DNA of 64,000 nt from Plantactinospora sp. BC1. Its GTDB lineage: Bacteria > Actinomycetota > Actinomycetes > Mycobacteriales > Micromonosporaceae. The position numbers and the translations under genes were made by a program. Below, piece after piece: positions 43,311 through 51,724 of the stretch. The stretch lies in the NCBI RefSeq assembly GCF_003030345.1, contig NZ_CP028158.1, positions 2,294,001 to 2,358,000 of the forward strand, read 5' to 3'. The notes beneath the pieces were generated by a model. That model was not told where the DNA came from, searched no databases, and saw only the letters and a list, made by a program, of their open reading frames with translations. Position 1 is the stretch's first letter. Every line of letters begins with the position of its first letter.

Positions 43311-44741
43311 TCAGGCGGCGGCCAGCCGGACGCCGTCGCGGCCGTCGCGCTTGACGCTGTAGAGGGCCTCGTCGGCGCGGCGCAGGGTGAGGTCGGGCGG
43401 CTCGCCGGTCTGCTGTACCGCCACCCCGATGCTCACCGTCCGGCCGGTACGCCGGGCCGCCTCCACCAGACGCTGGGCGATCCCGACCGCCTCCTCCGGG
43501 CGGAGCACCTCGACCACGGCCACGAACTCGTCACCGCCGATCCGGTACAACTCGTCACCGTGCCGCAGCGCGCCCTGGAGGGCCCGGGCGAGATCGACCA
43601 ACACCCGGTCGCCGGCCTGGTGCCCGTAGGTGTCGTTCACGGCCTTGAAGTCGTCGACGTCGACCGCGAGCAGAGCCGTCCGGCCCGGGTGCGACTCGGC
43701 GATCCGCTCGCCGAACGAACCGTGGTGGCGCAGCCCGGTCAACGGGTCCGAGCTGGCCCGCTCACGCAGCCGGGCCAGTCCGCTCAGCCGTTCCAGGCAG
43801 ATCCACGACTGGGCGGCGAGCAGCTCGATCAGGTTCACCGTGGTCGGGTCCGGGCGCAGGCTCCGGGTGTCGCCGACCAGCAGTACCCCGCAGAACTCGG
43901 TCGGGCCGAGCGGCACCGAGATCAGGGTGCGCACCCCGGCGGCGATCAGCACGTCCTGGTCCGGCGTGGTCGGATGGTGCCCCTCGCCGAGCGTGTAGGA
44001 GGCGCCGTAGACGTGCGCGTGCGCCCGGAGCCGTTCCAGCACCGATCGGCCGGCGCCGGCCAGCGCGGCGTGCACCCGGGACTCGAGATCGTCGGGTACC
44101 AGGTTCGGGGTCGCCACCCGGGGGCCGGCCGTTCCGTCCAGGACGAAGACCGCCGAGCTGAGCCCGGAGACGTCCCGGGCCGCGGAGACGGCGGCGGTCA
44201 TCAGGTCGGACTCGGTGGCGGCGGCGGTCAGCGCGGAGGCGTGCCGGAGCAGCTTCTCGCTCCGGGTCTCGGCGGGCGGGCCGCCGAGCTGCCCGATCCG
44301 GGTACCGAGCAGCGCGGCGACCCGCTCGACGGTGTGCCGCCAGGCGTCCAGGTCGACCTCGGTGGTGGGCCACTCCAGGTCGAGTACCCCGATCGGCTGG
44401 CCCGTCCGGTCGAGGATCGGGGCACAGATCTCGGCCCGTACGTCGGGACGTAACGGTACGTAGTCGGGCTCCTTCGTCACGTCCGGCACGGTCTCGGTCT
44501 TGCCCGAGGCGTACACCCGGCCGGGCGTACCGGCACCGGCCGGTACCGAGGCGAAGACCTGCCACGATCCGGTCGCGGCGACACAGCGGAGCCGATCGCG
44601 GACCCAGAGCAGCACGGCGACCCGTCCCGGAGTGTGTCGGCCCAGCGTGGCGACTGTCACCTGGCCCGCCTCGACGGCGGTGGACGCCGTGGGCAGCCGG
44701 GCGGTCACGTCGCGGACGACGCGGGAGTGGTCGTGGGACAC
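43311..44741 (-). CDS. GAF-GAF-GGDEF protein, probable diguanylate cyclase
   Basis: 476 aa. Two GAF sensor domains (about 10-150 and 160-310: 'EICAPILDRTGQPIGVLDLEWP' and 'TLISVPLGPTEFCGVLLVGDTRS') are followed by a GGDEF domain (about 330-475). The catalytic 'RIGGDEF' is intact, with the product-inhibition I site R-H-G-D five residues before it and 'DVDDFKAVNDTYGHQAGDRVL' for metal and substrate. It should make cyclic di-GMP in response to a ligand bound by GAF; soluble, no membrane helix. GTG 44741 is preferred over an upstream TTG because the added residues do not look coding; TAATCT near 44790 could be its -10 box. Confidence 0.92.
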   Translation of the reverse strand: MSHDHSRVVRDVTARLPTASTAVEAGQVTVATLGRHTPGRVAVLLWVRDRLRCVAATGSWQVFASVPAGAGTPGRVYASGKTETVPDVTKEPDYVPLRPDVRAEICAPILDRTGQPIGVLDLEWPTTEVDLDAWRHTVERVAALLGTRIGQLGGPPAETRSEKLLRHASALTAAATESDLMTAAVSAARDVSGLSSAVFVLDGTAGPRVATPNLVPDDLESRVHAALAGAGRSVLERLRAHAHVYGASYTLGEGHHPTTPDQDVLIAAGVRTLISVPLGPTEFCGVLLVGDTRSLRPDPTTVNLIELLAAQSWICLERLSGLARLRERASSDPLTGLRHHGSFGERIAESHPGRTALLAVDVDDFKAVNDTYGHQAGDRVLVDLARALQGALRHGDELYRIGGDEFVAVVEVLRPEEAVGIAQRLVEAARRTGRTVSIGVAVQQTGEPPDLTLRRADEALYSVKRDGRDGVRLAAA

Positions 44742-44850
44742 CGTTTCCGATCCGGGGAGGAGGGGTCGAGGGGGCCCGACCAAGATTACTCAGGGTGCTG
44801 GGAATTCGCTGGGTGCGAGTGACCCCCGCCTCCTCCCCGGGGCGCTCGGG

Positions 44851-45474
44851 TCAGTGGATCAGCGCCAGGGCCGCCTCGCGGAGCGGGGCCGGCGCCTTCG
44901 CCGGGGAACCGGCGTCGAACGGCGGCTCCGGGTCGTACTCGATGGCGAGCTGGACGGCGTGCGCGGTCGGCGCGTCGGTCGCCTCGGCCAGCAGGGTCAG
45001 CGCCATGTCGATGCCGGCCGAGACGCCGGCCGAGGTGACGATCCGGTCGTCCCGGACCACCCGCTCCCGGACCGGCTCGGCGTCGAAGAGCCGCAACTCG
45101 TCGAGCCAGCCCCAGTGGCTGGTCGCCCGCCGCCCGGTCAGCAACCCGGCCGCGCCGAGCAGGAAGGAGCCGGCGCAGACCGAGGCGGTCCACCGGGTGT
45201 ACTGGTGCGCGAGGGCGATCCAGCCGACCAGCGCGGCGTCGGCGAGCGCGGCCCGGGTGCCGGCCCCGCCCGGTACGACGACGACGTCCGGGCGGGACAG
45301 TTCGGCGTAACTCGCGGTGGCGGTGATCGCCATCGTGCCCCGGTCGTCGACGACCGGACCGGGTTCGGCGGCCACCATGGTGACCGTGACACCGGGGGCG
45401 AAGGCCAGCACCGTGTACGGCCCCACGACGTCGAGGGCGGTGTATCGCGGATAGAGCGGAATGGCGACGTGCAT
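44851..45474 (-). CDS. DJ-1/PfpI-family protein
   Basis: 207 aa glutamine-amidotransferase-like fold. 'ALVGWIALAHQYTRWTASVCAGSFLLGAAGLLTGRRATSHWGWLDEL' carries the nucleophile-elbow Cys ('SVCAGS') and the following His-Trp typical of the AraC-associated DJ-1 subgroup. 'FAPGVTVTMVAAEPGPVVDD' is the second strand pair. No AraC domain is attached, but a DJ-1-AraC regulator is encoded next in the same direction. Similar proteins include isonitrile hydratase (InhA), so that activity is possible but not shown. Confidence 0.88.
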   Translation of the reverse strand: MHVAIPLYPRYTALDVVGPYTVLAFAPGVTVTMVAAEPGPVVDDRGTMAITATASYAELSRPDVVVVPGGAGTRAALADAALVGWIALAHQYTRWTASVCAGSFLLGAAGLLTGRRATSHWGWLDELRLFDAEPVRERVVRDDRIVTSAGVSAGIDMALTLLAEATDAPTAHAVQLAIEYDPEPPFDAGSPAKAPAPLREAALALIH

Positions 45475-45640
45475 GCTCGGTTCCTCCTCGTCGGAACGAA
45501 CGGACTGGATCGGCTGTCCGGAGGTGCTCCCGGCGGGAGCCCTCCCCCGGGCGGGTGTCGGGACGTGCGGGATCGACTCCGGTGCCGGTGGTGACGGCTG
45601 CTGTCGGAGGGGTGGCGAGTAACGGAGATAAGCGGTGTGG

Positions 45641-46609
45641 TCAGCTCTGTTTGGTGCGGAAGCGGCGGCGGTAGTCGCCGGGCGCGACCCGCCAGTGCCG
45701 GCGGAAGACCCGGTAGAGGGTTTCGGCGGCGCCGAGACCGGACTCCCGGGCCACCCGGTCCAGCGGATGGCCGGTGCGTTCCAGCAGCCGGCGTGCCGCG
45801 TCGGCCCGGCTGCGTTCGACGTACCGGCCGGGGGAGACGCCGGTCTGCTCGGTGAAGAGTCGGGAGAAGTGCCGTTCGCTCATTCCGGCGCGCCGGGCCA
45901 GCGCCGGCACGCTGAGATCCTCGGCCGGGTTGGCGTCGATGAAGGTCTGTAGTTCGCGCAGCGGGTCGCTGCGGGGCACCGGGGTCCGCATCGCCGTGCT
46001 GAACTGGCTCTGCCCGCCCGGCCGGTGCAGATAGACCACCAGGCCCCGGGCGACGTGCCGGGCGATCTCGTGGCCGTGGTCCTCGGTCACCAGCGCGAGC
46101 GCGAGGTCGATGCCGGCGGTGACTCCGGCCGAGGTCCAGACGTGCCCGTCCCGGACGTAGATGCGGTCGGCGTCCACCTCGACCGCCGGATAGCGGTCGC
46201 GCAACTCCTGGGCCGCCAGCCAGTGCGTGGTGGCCCGCCGGCCGTCGAGCAGGCCGGCCTCGCCGAGCAGGAGCGCACCGTTGCAGACCGAGCTGACCCG
46301 GTCGGCGATGCCGGCCAGCCGGGAGATCCCGGCGACCAGTTGCCGGTCGGCGAGATGCGCCGGTGCGGCGAGCCCGCCGACCACGAGCAGGGTGTCGATC
46401 GGCCCGGTGACCTGGTCGAGGGCGAGTGGCGCCAGCGTGGTGACGCCGTTGCCGCCCGTCACCGGGCCGGGGCGTACCGCCGCGACCTCCAGCCGGTAGC
46501 CCCGGTGATCGCCGACGATCAGACTCGCCAGCGCGAACACGTCGGCCGGGCCGGCGAGGTCGAGGTTCTGGAAACCCTCGAAGGTCACTGCCACCACCCG
46601 TCGTTGCAT
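45641..46609 (-). CDS. GlxA-family regulator (DJ-1 domain plus AraC HTH)
   Basis: 322 aa. The N-terminal ~190 residues form a DJ-1/PfpI domain ('VAVTFEGFQNLDLAGPADVFALAS', 'VSSVCNGALLLGEAGLLDGRRATTHW'), the C-terminal ~100 an AraC/XylS double helix-turn-helix ('LSVPALARRAGMSERHFSRLFTEQTGVSPGRYVE...RVARESGLGAAETLYRVFRRHWRVAPGDYR'). GlxA regulators control catabolic genes, and the DJ-1 domain probably binds a small molecule. It likely controls the neighbouring DJ-1 gene 166 bp downstream. The ATG at 46609 starts the homology; no ribosome binding site is obvious, so it may be leaderless. Confidence 0.92.
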   Translation of the reverse strand: MQRRVVAVTFEGFQNLDLAGPADVFALASLIVGDHRGYRLEVAAVRPGPVTGGNGVTTLAPLALDQVTGPIDTLLVVGGLAAPAHLADRQLVAGISRLAGIADRVSSVCNGALLLGEAGLLDGRRATTHWLAAQELRDRYPAVEVDADRIYVRDGHVWTSAGVTAGIDLALALVTEDHGHEIARHVARGLVVYLHRPGGQSQFSTAMRTPVPRSDPLRELQTFIDANPAEDLSVPALARRAGMSERHFSRLFTEQTGVSPGRYVERSRADAARRLLERTGHPLDRVARESGLGAAETLYRVFRRHWRVAPGDYRRRFRTKQS

Positions 46610-46812
46610 GTATTCATGCTGCTCGCGGCGGAGTCGTGGCGTCAATGACACAGGTATTGCAGATTACGCCAGCGGCGTCCGGCATCGTCGGACCGACCCG
46701 GCGGTCGGCCAACACGCCGGGCCGAAGGCCGTACGCCGCTTCGTGCTTGGCTAGGATCGGCCACAGTCTTTGTGATCATGGCGGCGGGAAACCGGAGGAC
46801 GGAGAGCCCGAC

Positions 46813-47262
46813 ATGGCGAGGTTGCCCGACGAGGTGGTGGCCGCGATCGGCCGGATCACGATCGCCGCCGGCGACCTGGAACTCATCCTGGCCTGGATCG
46901 GCGCCGACCAGGCGGGCGGCAACGCGTTCGAGGTGCTCGCCAGACCCGGTGAGCCGGTACGCGCCGCCCGGGGCTCGGTCGAGTTCGCCACCCCGGAGTA
47001 CCGCCAGGCGTACCTGCCGGTCGTCGAGATCGCGGCGAAGCTGCTCGCCAAGCGGCACGCGGTCGTCTCCGCGATGTGGGTCAGCGAGGCACCGGACGAG
47101 TCGGAACGGCGCTGGGAGCTGCTCGACGACAAGACGCACGTACGCCAGCTCGTCGACCCGCGCGCCCTCGACGAGCTGTCCCGGCAACTCCTGGAGGCGC
47201 GCAACCGGCTGGTCGCGATCGTGACCGCCCAGCTCAACAACGATCCGGTACCCGCTCCCTGA
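46813..47262 (+). CDS. Conserved hypothetical protein
   Basis: 149 aa, not recognised as a named family. It is soluble and mostly helical: 'LPDEVVAAIGRITIAAGDLELILAWIGADQAGG', 'YLPVVEIAAKLLAKRHAVVSAMWV', 'ALDELSRQLLEARNRLVAIV'. The regular spacing suggests a four-helix bundle similar to small actinomycete proteins annotated only as unknown. GGAGAG precedes ATG 46813, and TAGGAT at 46749 could be the -10 box. It converges on a lipoprotein gene 21 bp away. Confidence 0.7.
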   Translation: MARLPDEVVAAIGRITIAAGDLELILAWIGADQAGGNAFEVLARPGEPVRAARGSVEFATPEYRQAYLPVVEIAAKLLAKRHAVVSAMWVSEAPDESERRWELLDDKTHVRQLVDPRALDELSRQLLEARNRLVAIVTAQLNNDPVPAP

Positions 47263-47283
47263 GCCGAGTGCGTGCGGCCGGGG

Positions 47284-47799
47284 TCAGCTGTCCTCGCACG
47301 CCTGCCGGGCGTTCCGTTCGAAGCTGGCCCTGGTCATGACCTCCTGCTTGCGGTGGCTGACCGGAGCCAGCACGTGCTCGCCGTCGAGCTTGGTGAAGGC
47401 GTCGGTCTCGAACCTGACGGTGAATGCGTCCCGGTGCCCGTACGCGGAAATGCCGTACCAGACGCCGGGCTCGATCCGCTGCAAACTCGACCTGTTCACG
47501 GTCCAGTTGGCCGGCGGTGTCGGGTCGAGCAGCGGGATCTCGTTGACCGGCTCGGCCCGATCGGTGCGGACCGACCACTCCGGACGGTCGGCAGTGGCGC
47601 CGGTCGACGGGCTGGCGGAGGCCGTCTCGGAGTCCTCGTACAGGTGGATCGAGGCGCCGGCCGATCCGCAGCCGACCAGCAGGACCGTCGGCTCGCCGTC
47701 CCGGAGCGCCAACGCCGCCAGCGGCTCGTTCGCGGGCGTGCAGCCGGCGAGGGATGCCAGGAGCAGCGACAGCAGCAGAACAGCACGGAAGGGGCGCAT
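47284..47799 (-). CDS. Lipoprotein of unknown function
   Basis: 171 aa. 'MRPFRAVLLLSLLLASLAGC' is a perfect lipoprotein signal with Cys at residue 20, fixing the start at 47799 rather than 9 codons upstream. The mature domain is beta-rich with two further cysteines ('VGCGSAGASIHLYEDS', 'RQACEDS'), a Trp/Tyr cluster in 'EPGVWYGISAYGHRDAFTVRFETD', and no catalytic motif. Probably a surface protein on the outer face of the membrane. Single gene. Confidence 0.72.
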   Translation of the reverse strand: MRPFRAVLLLSLLLASLAGCTPANEPLAALALRDGEPTVLLVGCGSAGASIHLYEDSETASASPSTGATADRPEWSVRTDRAEPVNEIPLLDPTPPANWTVNRSSLQRIEPGVWYGISAYGHRDAFTVRFETDAFTKLDGEHVLAPVSHRKQEVMTRASFERNARQACEDS

Positions 47800-48029
47800 G
47801 GTTCCACCGTGCCGGCGAAGGATCACCGTTCAGGCTCGGGACGGCCACGATCGGTGGACGGCTGGTGCACGGAATTGAGCCACCTGAGCCGCTGAGGGAG
47901 CAGGCCCTGGTCTTCCTCGGCTTCGTACCGATCGCCGTCAACCTCGCCCCGCTGGCCCGGCGGCCCGGGTCTCCGGCGCGGCCAGCCGAGGAGGCGCGGG
48001 TGTAACGGGTTTTTTCCTACACTCGGAGG

Positions 48030-48314
48030 GTGCCGCGTACCGGTTCCTTCCGTTACCGGGTACACGCGCGCTGCGAGCCGAGCGACGCGATGCGGCTGCT
48101 CGGGGACGTGCGGCGGCAGGGCGAGCTGCATCCGTTGATCGTCCGGGTACGTCCCCGACCGGCCGGGCCGGGGGCGCTCCGCACCGACCTGGTCACCGAC
48201 CGGCTGCGCTGGCCGCCGCCGACGGGCGCTGATCCTCCGGTCCTCTCACCAGGTCGCGAGAGCTTCGTGGCACTGCTGTCGCTGGCGGAACGCGGTCGGG
48301 CCGGTGTCGGGTAG
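48030..48314 (+). CDS. Short SRPBCC-like protein, possibly internally deleted
   Basis: 94 aa. The first 60 residues ('FRYRVHARCEPSDAMRLLGDVRRQGELHPLIVRVR...LRTDLVTDRLRW') look like the N-terminal half of an SRPBCC/polyketide-cyclase-like domain, normally about 150 residues. The end 'FVALLSLAERGRAG' resembles the C-terminal helix of such domains, while the central strands are missing. TACACT at 48018-48023 places transcription start at or next to GTG 48030, so it appears expressed from a leaderless message. It may be a shortened gene or a distinct small family. Confidence 0.5.
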   Translation: MPRTGSFRYRVHARCEPSDAMRLLGDVRRQGELHPLIVRVRPRPAGPGALRTDLVTDRLRWPPPTGADPPVLSPGRESFVALLSLAERGRAGVG

Positions 48315-48322
48315 TTCTTCAC

Positions 48323-48366
48323 GCGAGGTGCCTGTGTGTCACCAAGGTGACACACAGGCACCTCGC
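48323..48366. repeat. 44-bp perfect palindrome
   Basis: Arms 48323-48343 and 48346-48366 are fully complementary over 21 bp with only AA between them. The centre reads TGTGTCACC-AA-GGTGACACA. It begins 8 nt after the stop of the small SRPBCC-like gene. It can form a very stable cruciform or hairpin and probably terminates transcription, though there is no T run. Confidence 0.85.
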
Positions 48367-48559
48367 CGAGTCGACACATCGGTCCGGCAAGGGTGCTCCG
48401 GGAGGACGTAGCCGGGCCGCGAAGGTGTCAGCCGGGCGTCAGGGTGTGCCGGCCGGGTGGCAGTTCGTACATCATGGACGGAGAGGAGATCCGGCGGCGA
48501 TCGGTCGGAGCGCGATGTCCATCGATCGTGGGACGATGGCGACAAGCGATGGGGGCTCG

Positions 48560-50020
48560 ATGAGTGACGATCAGACGAATCCCGTGCCGGAGCCGGAGCC
48601 GGAGCCGAAGCCGGAGCCGAAGTCGGTAGTTCCGTCCCATGACCCGCTGGCCGCCGCTCTCGGCAACGCCTCCCTGGTCGGCGTCGGCTACCTGATGCTC
48701 GGCCGGCTCAGGCTGGCCGTGGCCGCCACACTGGTCAGCGCCGTACTCGTCGCCTTCCTCGTCTGGGGCAGCCGGTCGGTGTGGGCCGAGGTCGTCGTAC
48801 TTCTTTGGTGGTTGGCGCTCGTCGGGCACGCCTGGTTCCTGGCCGGCGGGCGCGGTCAGGGCGCCGTACAGCGTGACCAACGGCTGATCGCGCTCGCCGT
48901 GACGGTGCCGGTGCTGCTGGCCGTGGGGATCCTGCGGTTCGACGCGGCGAGGATCGAACGGACCGTCACCGAGGCCCGGGAGGGCGGCGACTGCGCGCGG
49001 GCGTTGACCGCCCTGGACCGGGTGTCGTTCGGCCATCGGGTGGCCGACGCCCCGCTGACCGTCCGTGGCGAGCGGAGCGCCGAAGCCTGCCAACGACTGC
49101 GGACCGCCGAGGAGAAGCTCGACACCGGGCTGACCGGAGACACCGACGGGTTGAAGGCGGGCTTCGATGGGCTCGCCTCGGTCCTCGTGGAGCTGCCCGG
49201 CCACGAGAAGATGGTGGACACCACCCTGGAGAGGTTCTTCGGCGGGCTGCCAACCAGAGACCCCTGCCAGACGGTCGCGGTCACCGACTGGCTTCGCCAG
49301 CGGCAGCCGACCAACAACGCACTGGACCGGTCCGCCGAGGCCGTGGCGCGGACCGCGCCGGCCGCGCTCGTCGGCTGCGCCGACAACCTGATGGCCGCCA
49401 GCAACTGGGAGGCCGCCCGGACGCGTTACCAGCAGCTTCTCGACCAGTACCCCGGGCAGGAGTTGAACGCCCGGGCCGTCGAGGGGGTCAAGCGGGCCGG
49501 CCTGGCCATCGAGCTGGCGAACGTGCGCCGCCTGCTCGAAGGACCGACCAGCACCCGACCGGAGTACTGCACCAAGCCGGCGCCCTACAGCGCCGCCGCC
49601 CCGTACACCAGGGGCAGGACGAACCGTGCCCTCTTCTACGGCGACGAGGAGTACACGAGGAAGCTCCCCGCCGCCTGGCGGGCCACCGACGTCACCACCG
49701 CGGTGCTGGTGGTCTGCGTGAGCCAGAAGGAGTACGGGACCACAGTCCGGACCTGCCCCTACGAGAACAAGATCTCTTCGCGGTTCCCGACGTACGTGGC
49801 CTTCCGCAAGATCGCGATTCCGGTGCAGGCATACGAACTCCGGACCGGGAAGCTCGTGGTCAACGCGAAGGTGGAGATCAGCGGTTCGAGTTGCCCGAGG
49901 GTTCTCACCTACACCCGATACACCGGCCTCATCGACATCGGCCCGCCGTCGGAGGTGTACGTCACCGCCTCCGACGCCAACGTCCGGTCCGCCTTCCGCT
50001 CCCTGATCAGCCGAGGCTAG
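48560..50020 (+). CDS. Membrane protein with TPR-like extracytoplasmic part
   Basis: About 486 aa, not recognised. A cytoplasmic N-terminus with an acidic Pro-Glu/Lys repeat is followed by three hydrophobic segments (about residues 30-120: 'LGNASLVGVGYLMLGRLRLAVAATLVSAVLVAFLV', 'VVVLLWWLALVGHAWFLA', 'LIALAVTVPVLLAVGIL'). Then come ~200 residues of helices with TPR character ('NWEAARTRYQQLLDQYPGQELNARAVEG') and a C-terminal beta domain with Cys residues ('STRPEYCTKPAPY...GSSCPRVLTYTRY'). The layout suits a membrane-tethered surface protein. Starts at 48515, 48536 and 48560 are all possible; GGGGG before 48560 is the best ribosome binding site. Confidence 0.7.
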   Translation: MSDDQTNPVPEPEPEPKPEPKSVVPSHDPLAAALGNASLVGVGYLMLGRLRLAVAATLVSAVLVAFLVWGSRSVWAEVVVLLWWLALVGHAWFLAGGRGQGAVQRDQRLIALAVTVPVLLAVGILRFDAARIERTVTEAREGGDCARALTALDRVSFGHRVADAPLTVRGERSAEACQRLRTAEEKLDTGLTGDTDGLKAGFDGLASVLVELPGHEKMVDTTLERFFGGLPTRDPCQTVAVTDWLRQRQPTNNALDRSAEAVARTAPAALVGCADNLMAASNWEAARTRYQQLLDQYPGQELNARAVEGVKRAGLAIELANVRRLLEGPTSTRPEYCTKPAPYSAAAPYTRGRTNRALFYGDEEYTRKLPAAWRATDVTTAVLVVCVSQKEYGTTVRTCPYENKISSRFPTYVAFRKIAIPVQAYELRTGKLVVNAKVEISGSSCPRVLTYTRYTGLIDIGPPSEVYVTASDANVRSAFRSLISRG

Positions 50021-50050
50021 GGCGTAGCGGGGAGTGACCCGGGAGACGGG

Positions 50051-50087
50051 TCAGGCCCGGTATCACTTGTCGTGATACCGGGCCTGA
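50051..50087. terminator. Hairpin terminator between membrane protein gene and tRNA-Pro
   Basis: TCAGGCCCGGTATCAC (50051-50066) pairs perfectly with GTGATACCGGGCCTGA (50072-50087), loop TTGTC. Lies between the convergent ends of the TPR-like membrane gene and tRNA-Pro, and probably terminates both. Confidence 0.8.
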
Positions 50088-50100
50088 ACTGCACTTACTC

Positions 50101-50177
<77 letters not shown>

Positions 50178-50275
50178 AGGCGTGCCGAGCAATAGTAGCC
50201 CACCCGCCCCGTCGGGCAAATTCGGTATCCCGCCCGGTGCGTCCCGGCCCGCACCGGCTGCCGAACGGCGGCAGG

Positions 50276-51169
50276 TCAGCGCGGGATCAGGGTCAACAGC
50301 GACGCCTCCGGCCGGCAGGCGAACCGTACCGGGGCGGTGGGGTGGGTGCCGAGGCCGGCGGAGACGTGCAGCCAGGCGTCCGTCTCGGGCCAGCGGTGCA
50401 GCCCCCGGGCCATCGACCGGGGCAGGCCGCAGTTGGTGGTCAGCGCGCCGACCAGCGGGACCCGGACCTGGCCGCCGTGGGTGTGGCCGGCGAGCAGCAG
50501 GGTGAAGCCGTCGGCGGCCATCTCGTCGAGTACCCGGGGCTCGGGCGAGTGGGTGACTCCGATGGCGAGGTCGGCCTGCGCCGGTACCGGTCCGGCGACC
50601 GAGGCATAGTCGTCCCGCTCGATGTGCGGGTCGTCGACGCCGACCAGCTCGATCTGCCGGCCGCCGGCCTTGATCGACGTCCGGGCGTTGTTCAGGTCCG
50701 CCCAGCCGGCGCCGACCAGCACCTCCCGCAGATCCTCGGCGGGCAGCTCGACACCCTGCACGTACTCCCGATCCGGCAGCAGGTAGCTGAACGGATTTTT
50801 CCAGACCGGTCCCCGGTAGTCGTTGGAGCCGAACACGAAGGCACCGGGGTAGTCGAGCATCGGTTGCAGCGCCCGCAGCGCCCCGGGTACGGCGTCGGGG
50901 TGCGCCAGGTTGTCCCCGGTCACCACCACCAGATCCGGGTCGGTCGCGGCCAGCGACGCCACCCAGGCCTGCTTGCGGCGCTGGTCCGGCATCATGTGCA
51001 GGTCCGACAGGTGCAGGATGCGCAGCGGCTCGGCGTCGGTGGCGAGCACGGGTACGTCGTACCGGCGCAGCGTGAACAGGTTGCGTTCGACGAGCGAGGC
51101 GTACGCCAGGGCGGCACCGCCCGCGACGACGGTACCGGCGGCCAACCGGAATACTGTGCGCTTCTGCAT
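50276..51169 (-). CDS. Metallophosphoesterase (YkuE-like), membrane-anchored
   Basis: 297 aa. An N-terminal hydrophobic segment ('[19 protein letters not shown]') anchors it, and the catalytic domain faces the outside. The calcineurin-type metal ligands are intact: 'ILHLSDLHM' (D-x-H), 'LVVVTGDN' (GD), 'FVFGSNDY' (GN-D), 'IGVTHSPE' and '[12 protein letters not shown]' (GHxH). Related proteins hydrolyse phosphoesters of lipids or nucleotides. The frame continues upstream of 51169, but a start there would run into the divergent yqeY gene, so ATG 51169 is used. Orthologous in position to Rv3683 beside ponA2 in M. tuberculosis (from memory). Confidence 0.92.
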   Translation of the reverse strand: MQKRTVFRLAAGTVVAGGAALAYASLVERNLFTLRRYDVPVLATDAEPLRILHLSDLHMMPDQRRKQAWVASLAATDPDLVVVTGDNLAHPDAVPGALRALQPMLDYPGAFVFGSNDYRGPVWKNPFSYLLPDREYVQGVELPAEDLREVLVGAGWADLNNARTSIKAGGRQIELVGVDDPHIERDDYASVAGPVPAQADLAIGVTHSPEPRVLDEMAADGFTLLLAGHTHGGQVRVPLVGALTTNCGLPRSMARGLHRWPETDAWLHVSAGLGTHPTAPVRFACRPEASLLTLIPR

Positions 51170-51194
51170 GCCGCTCAGGGTAGTTTGACCGTCC

Positions 51195-51653
51195 ATGGGC
51201 ACCTTGAAGGACCTCCTGACCACGGACATGCGTACCGCGCTGAAGGCTCGTGACGAGCTGACCACCTCGACGCTGCGGATGGCGTTGGCGGCGATCGGCA
51301 CCGCCGAGGTCGCCGGCAAGGAGAAGCGGGAACTCTCCGACCCCGAGGTGCTGGCGGTGCTGACCAAGGAAGCCAAGAAGCGCCGGGAGGCGGCTGCCGC
51401 CTTCGGCGACGCCGGGCGGGCCGAGCAGGCGGAGCGGGAGCGGGCCGAGGGCGAGGTGCTCGACCGGTACCTGCCGAAGCAGCTCGCCGACGAGGAGCTG
51501 GCCGAGCTGGTCGCGGGGGCGCTGGCCGCCGGTGGGTTCACCGAGCGCGGTCAGATGGGCCCGGCGATGAAGGCGGCCCAGGCCGCGGTGGCGGGCCGGG
51601 CCGAGGGCGGTCGGGTCGCCGCCGAGGTACGCCGGCAGCTCGGCGCCGGCTGA
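51195..51653 (+). CDS. GatB/YqeY domain protein
   Basis: 152 aa, full-length YqeY. 'LKDLLTTDMRTALKARDELTTSTLRMALAAI' begins the helical domain, 'EVLAVLTKEAKKRREAAAAFGDAGRAEQAERERAE' follows, and 'VLDRYLPKQLADEELAELV' leads to the small C-terminal helical domain with 'GQMGPAMKAAQAAVAGRAEGGRVAAEVRRQL'. This C-terminal part resembles the tRNA-binding tail of GatB, but the protein has no amidotransferase site; its role is unknown. TAGTTT at 51181-51186 and the lack of a ribosome binding site suggest a leaderless message from ATG 51195. Confidence 0.93.
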   Translation: MGTLKDLLTTDMRTALKARDELTTSTLRMALAAIGTAEVAGKEKRELSDPEVLAVLTKEAKKRREAAAAFGDAGRAEQAERERAEGEVLDRYLPKQLADEELAELVAGALAAGGFTERGQMGPAMKAAQAAVAGRAEGGRVAAEVRRQLGAG

Positions 51654-51665
51654 CGGCGAACGCGT

Positions 51666-51703
51666 GACGGGCGGGCATCCCTGGTGGGGGATGCCCGCCC
51701 GTC
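51666..51703. terminator. Hairpin terminator between yqeY and ponA2
   Basis: GACGGGCGGGCATCCC (51666-51681) pairs perfectly with GGGATGCCCGCCCGTC (51688-51703), 6-nt loop, between two convergent stops. Bidirectional. Confidence 0.8.
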
Positions 51704-51724
51704 GTCGTCGTGACGTGTGTCGGC

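Noticed and set aside
48591-48625. Repeated Pro-Glu/Pro-Lys codons taken as a tandem DNA repeat of interest.
   Set aside because: A short low-complexity coding stretch of the membrane protein N-terminus, common in such tails.
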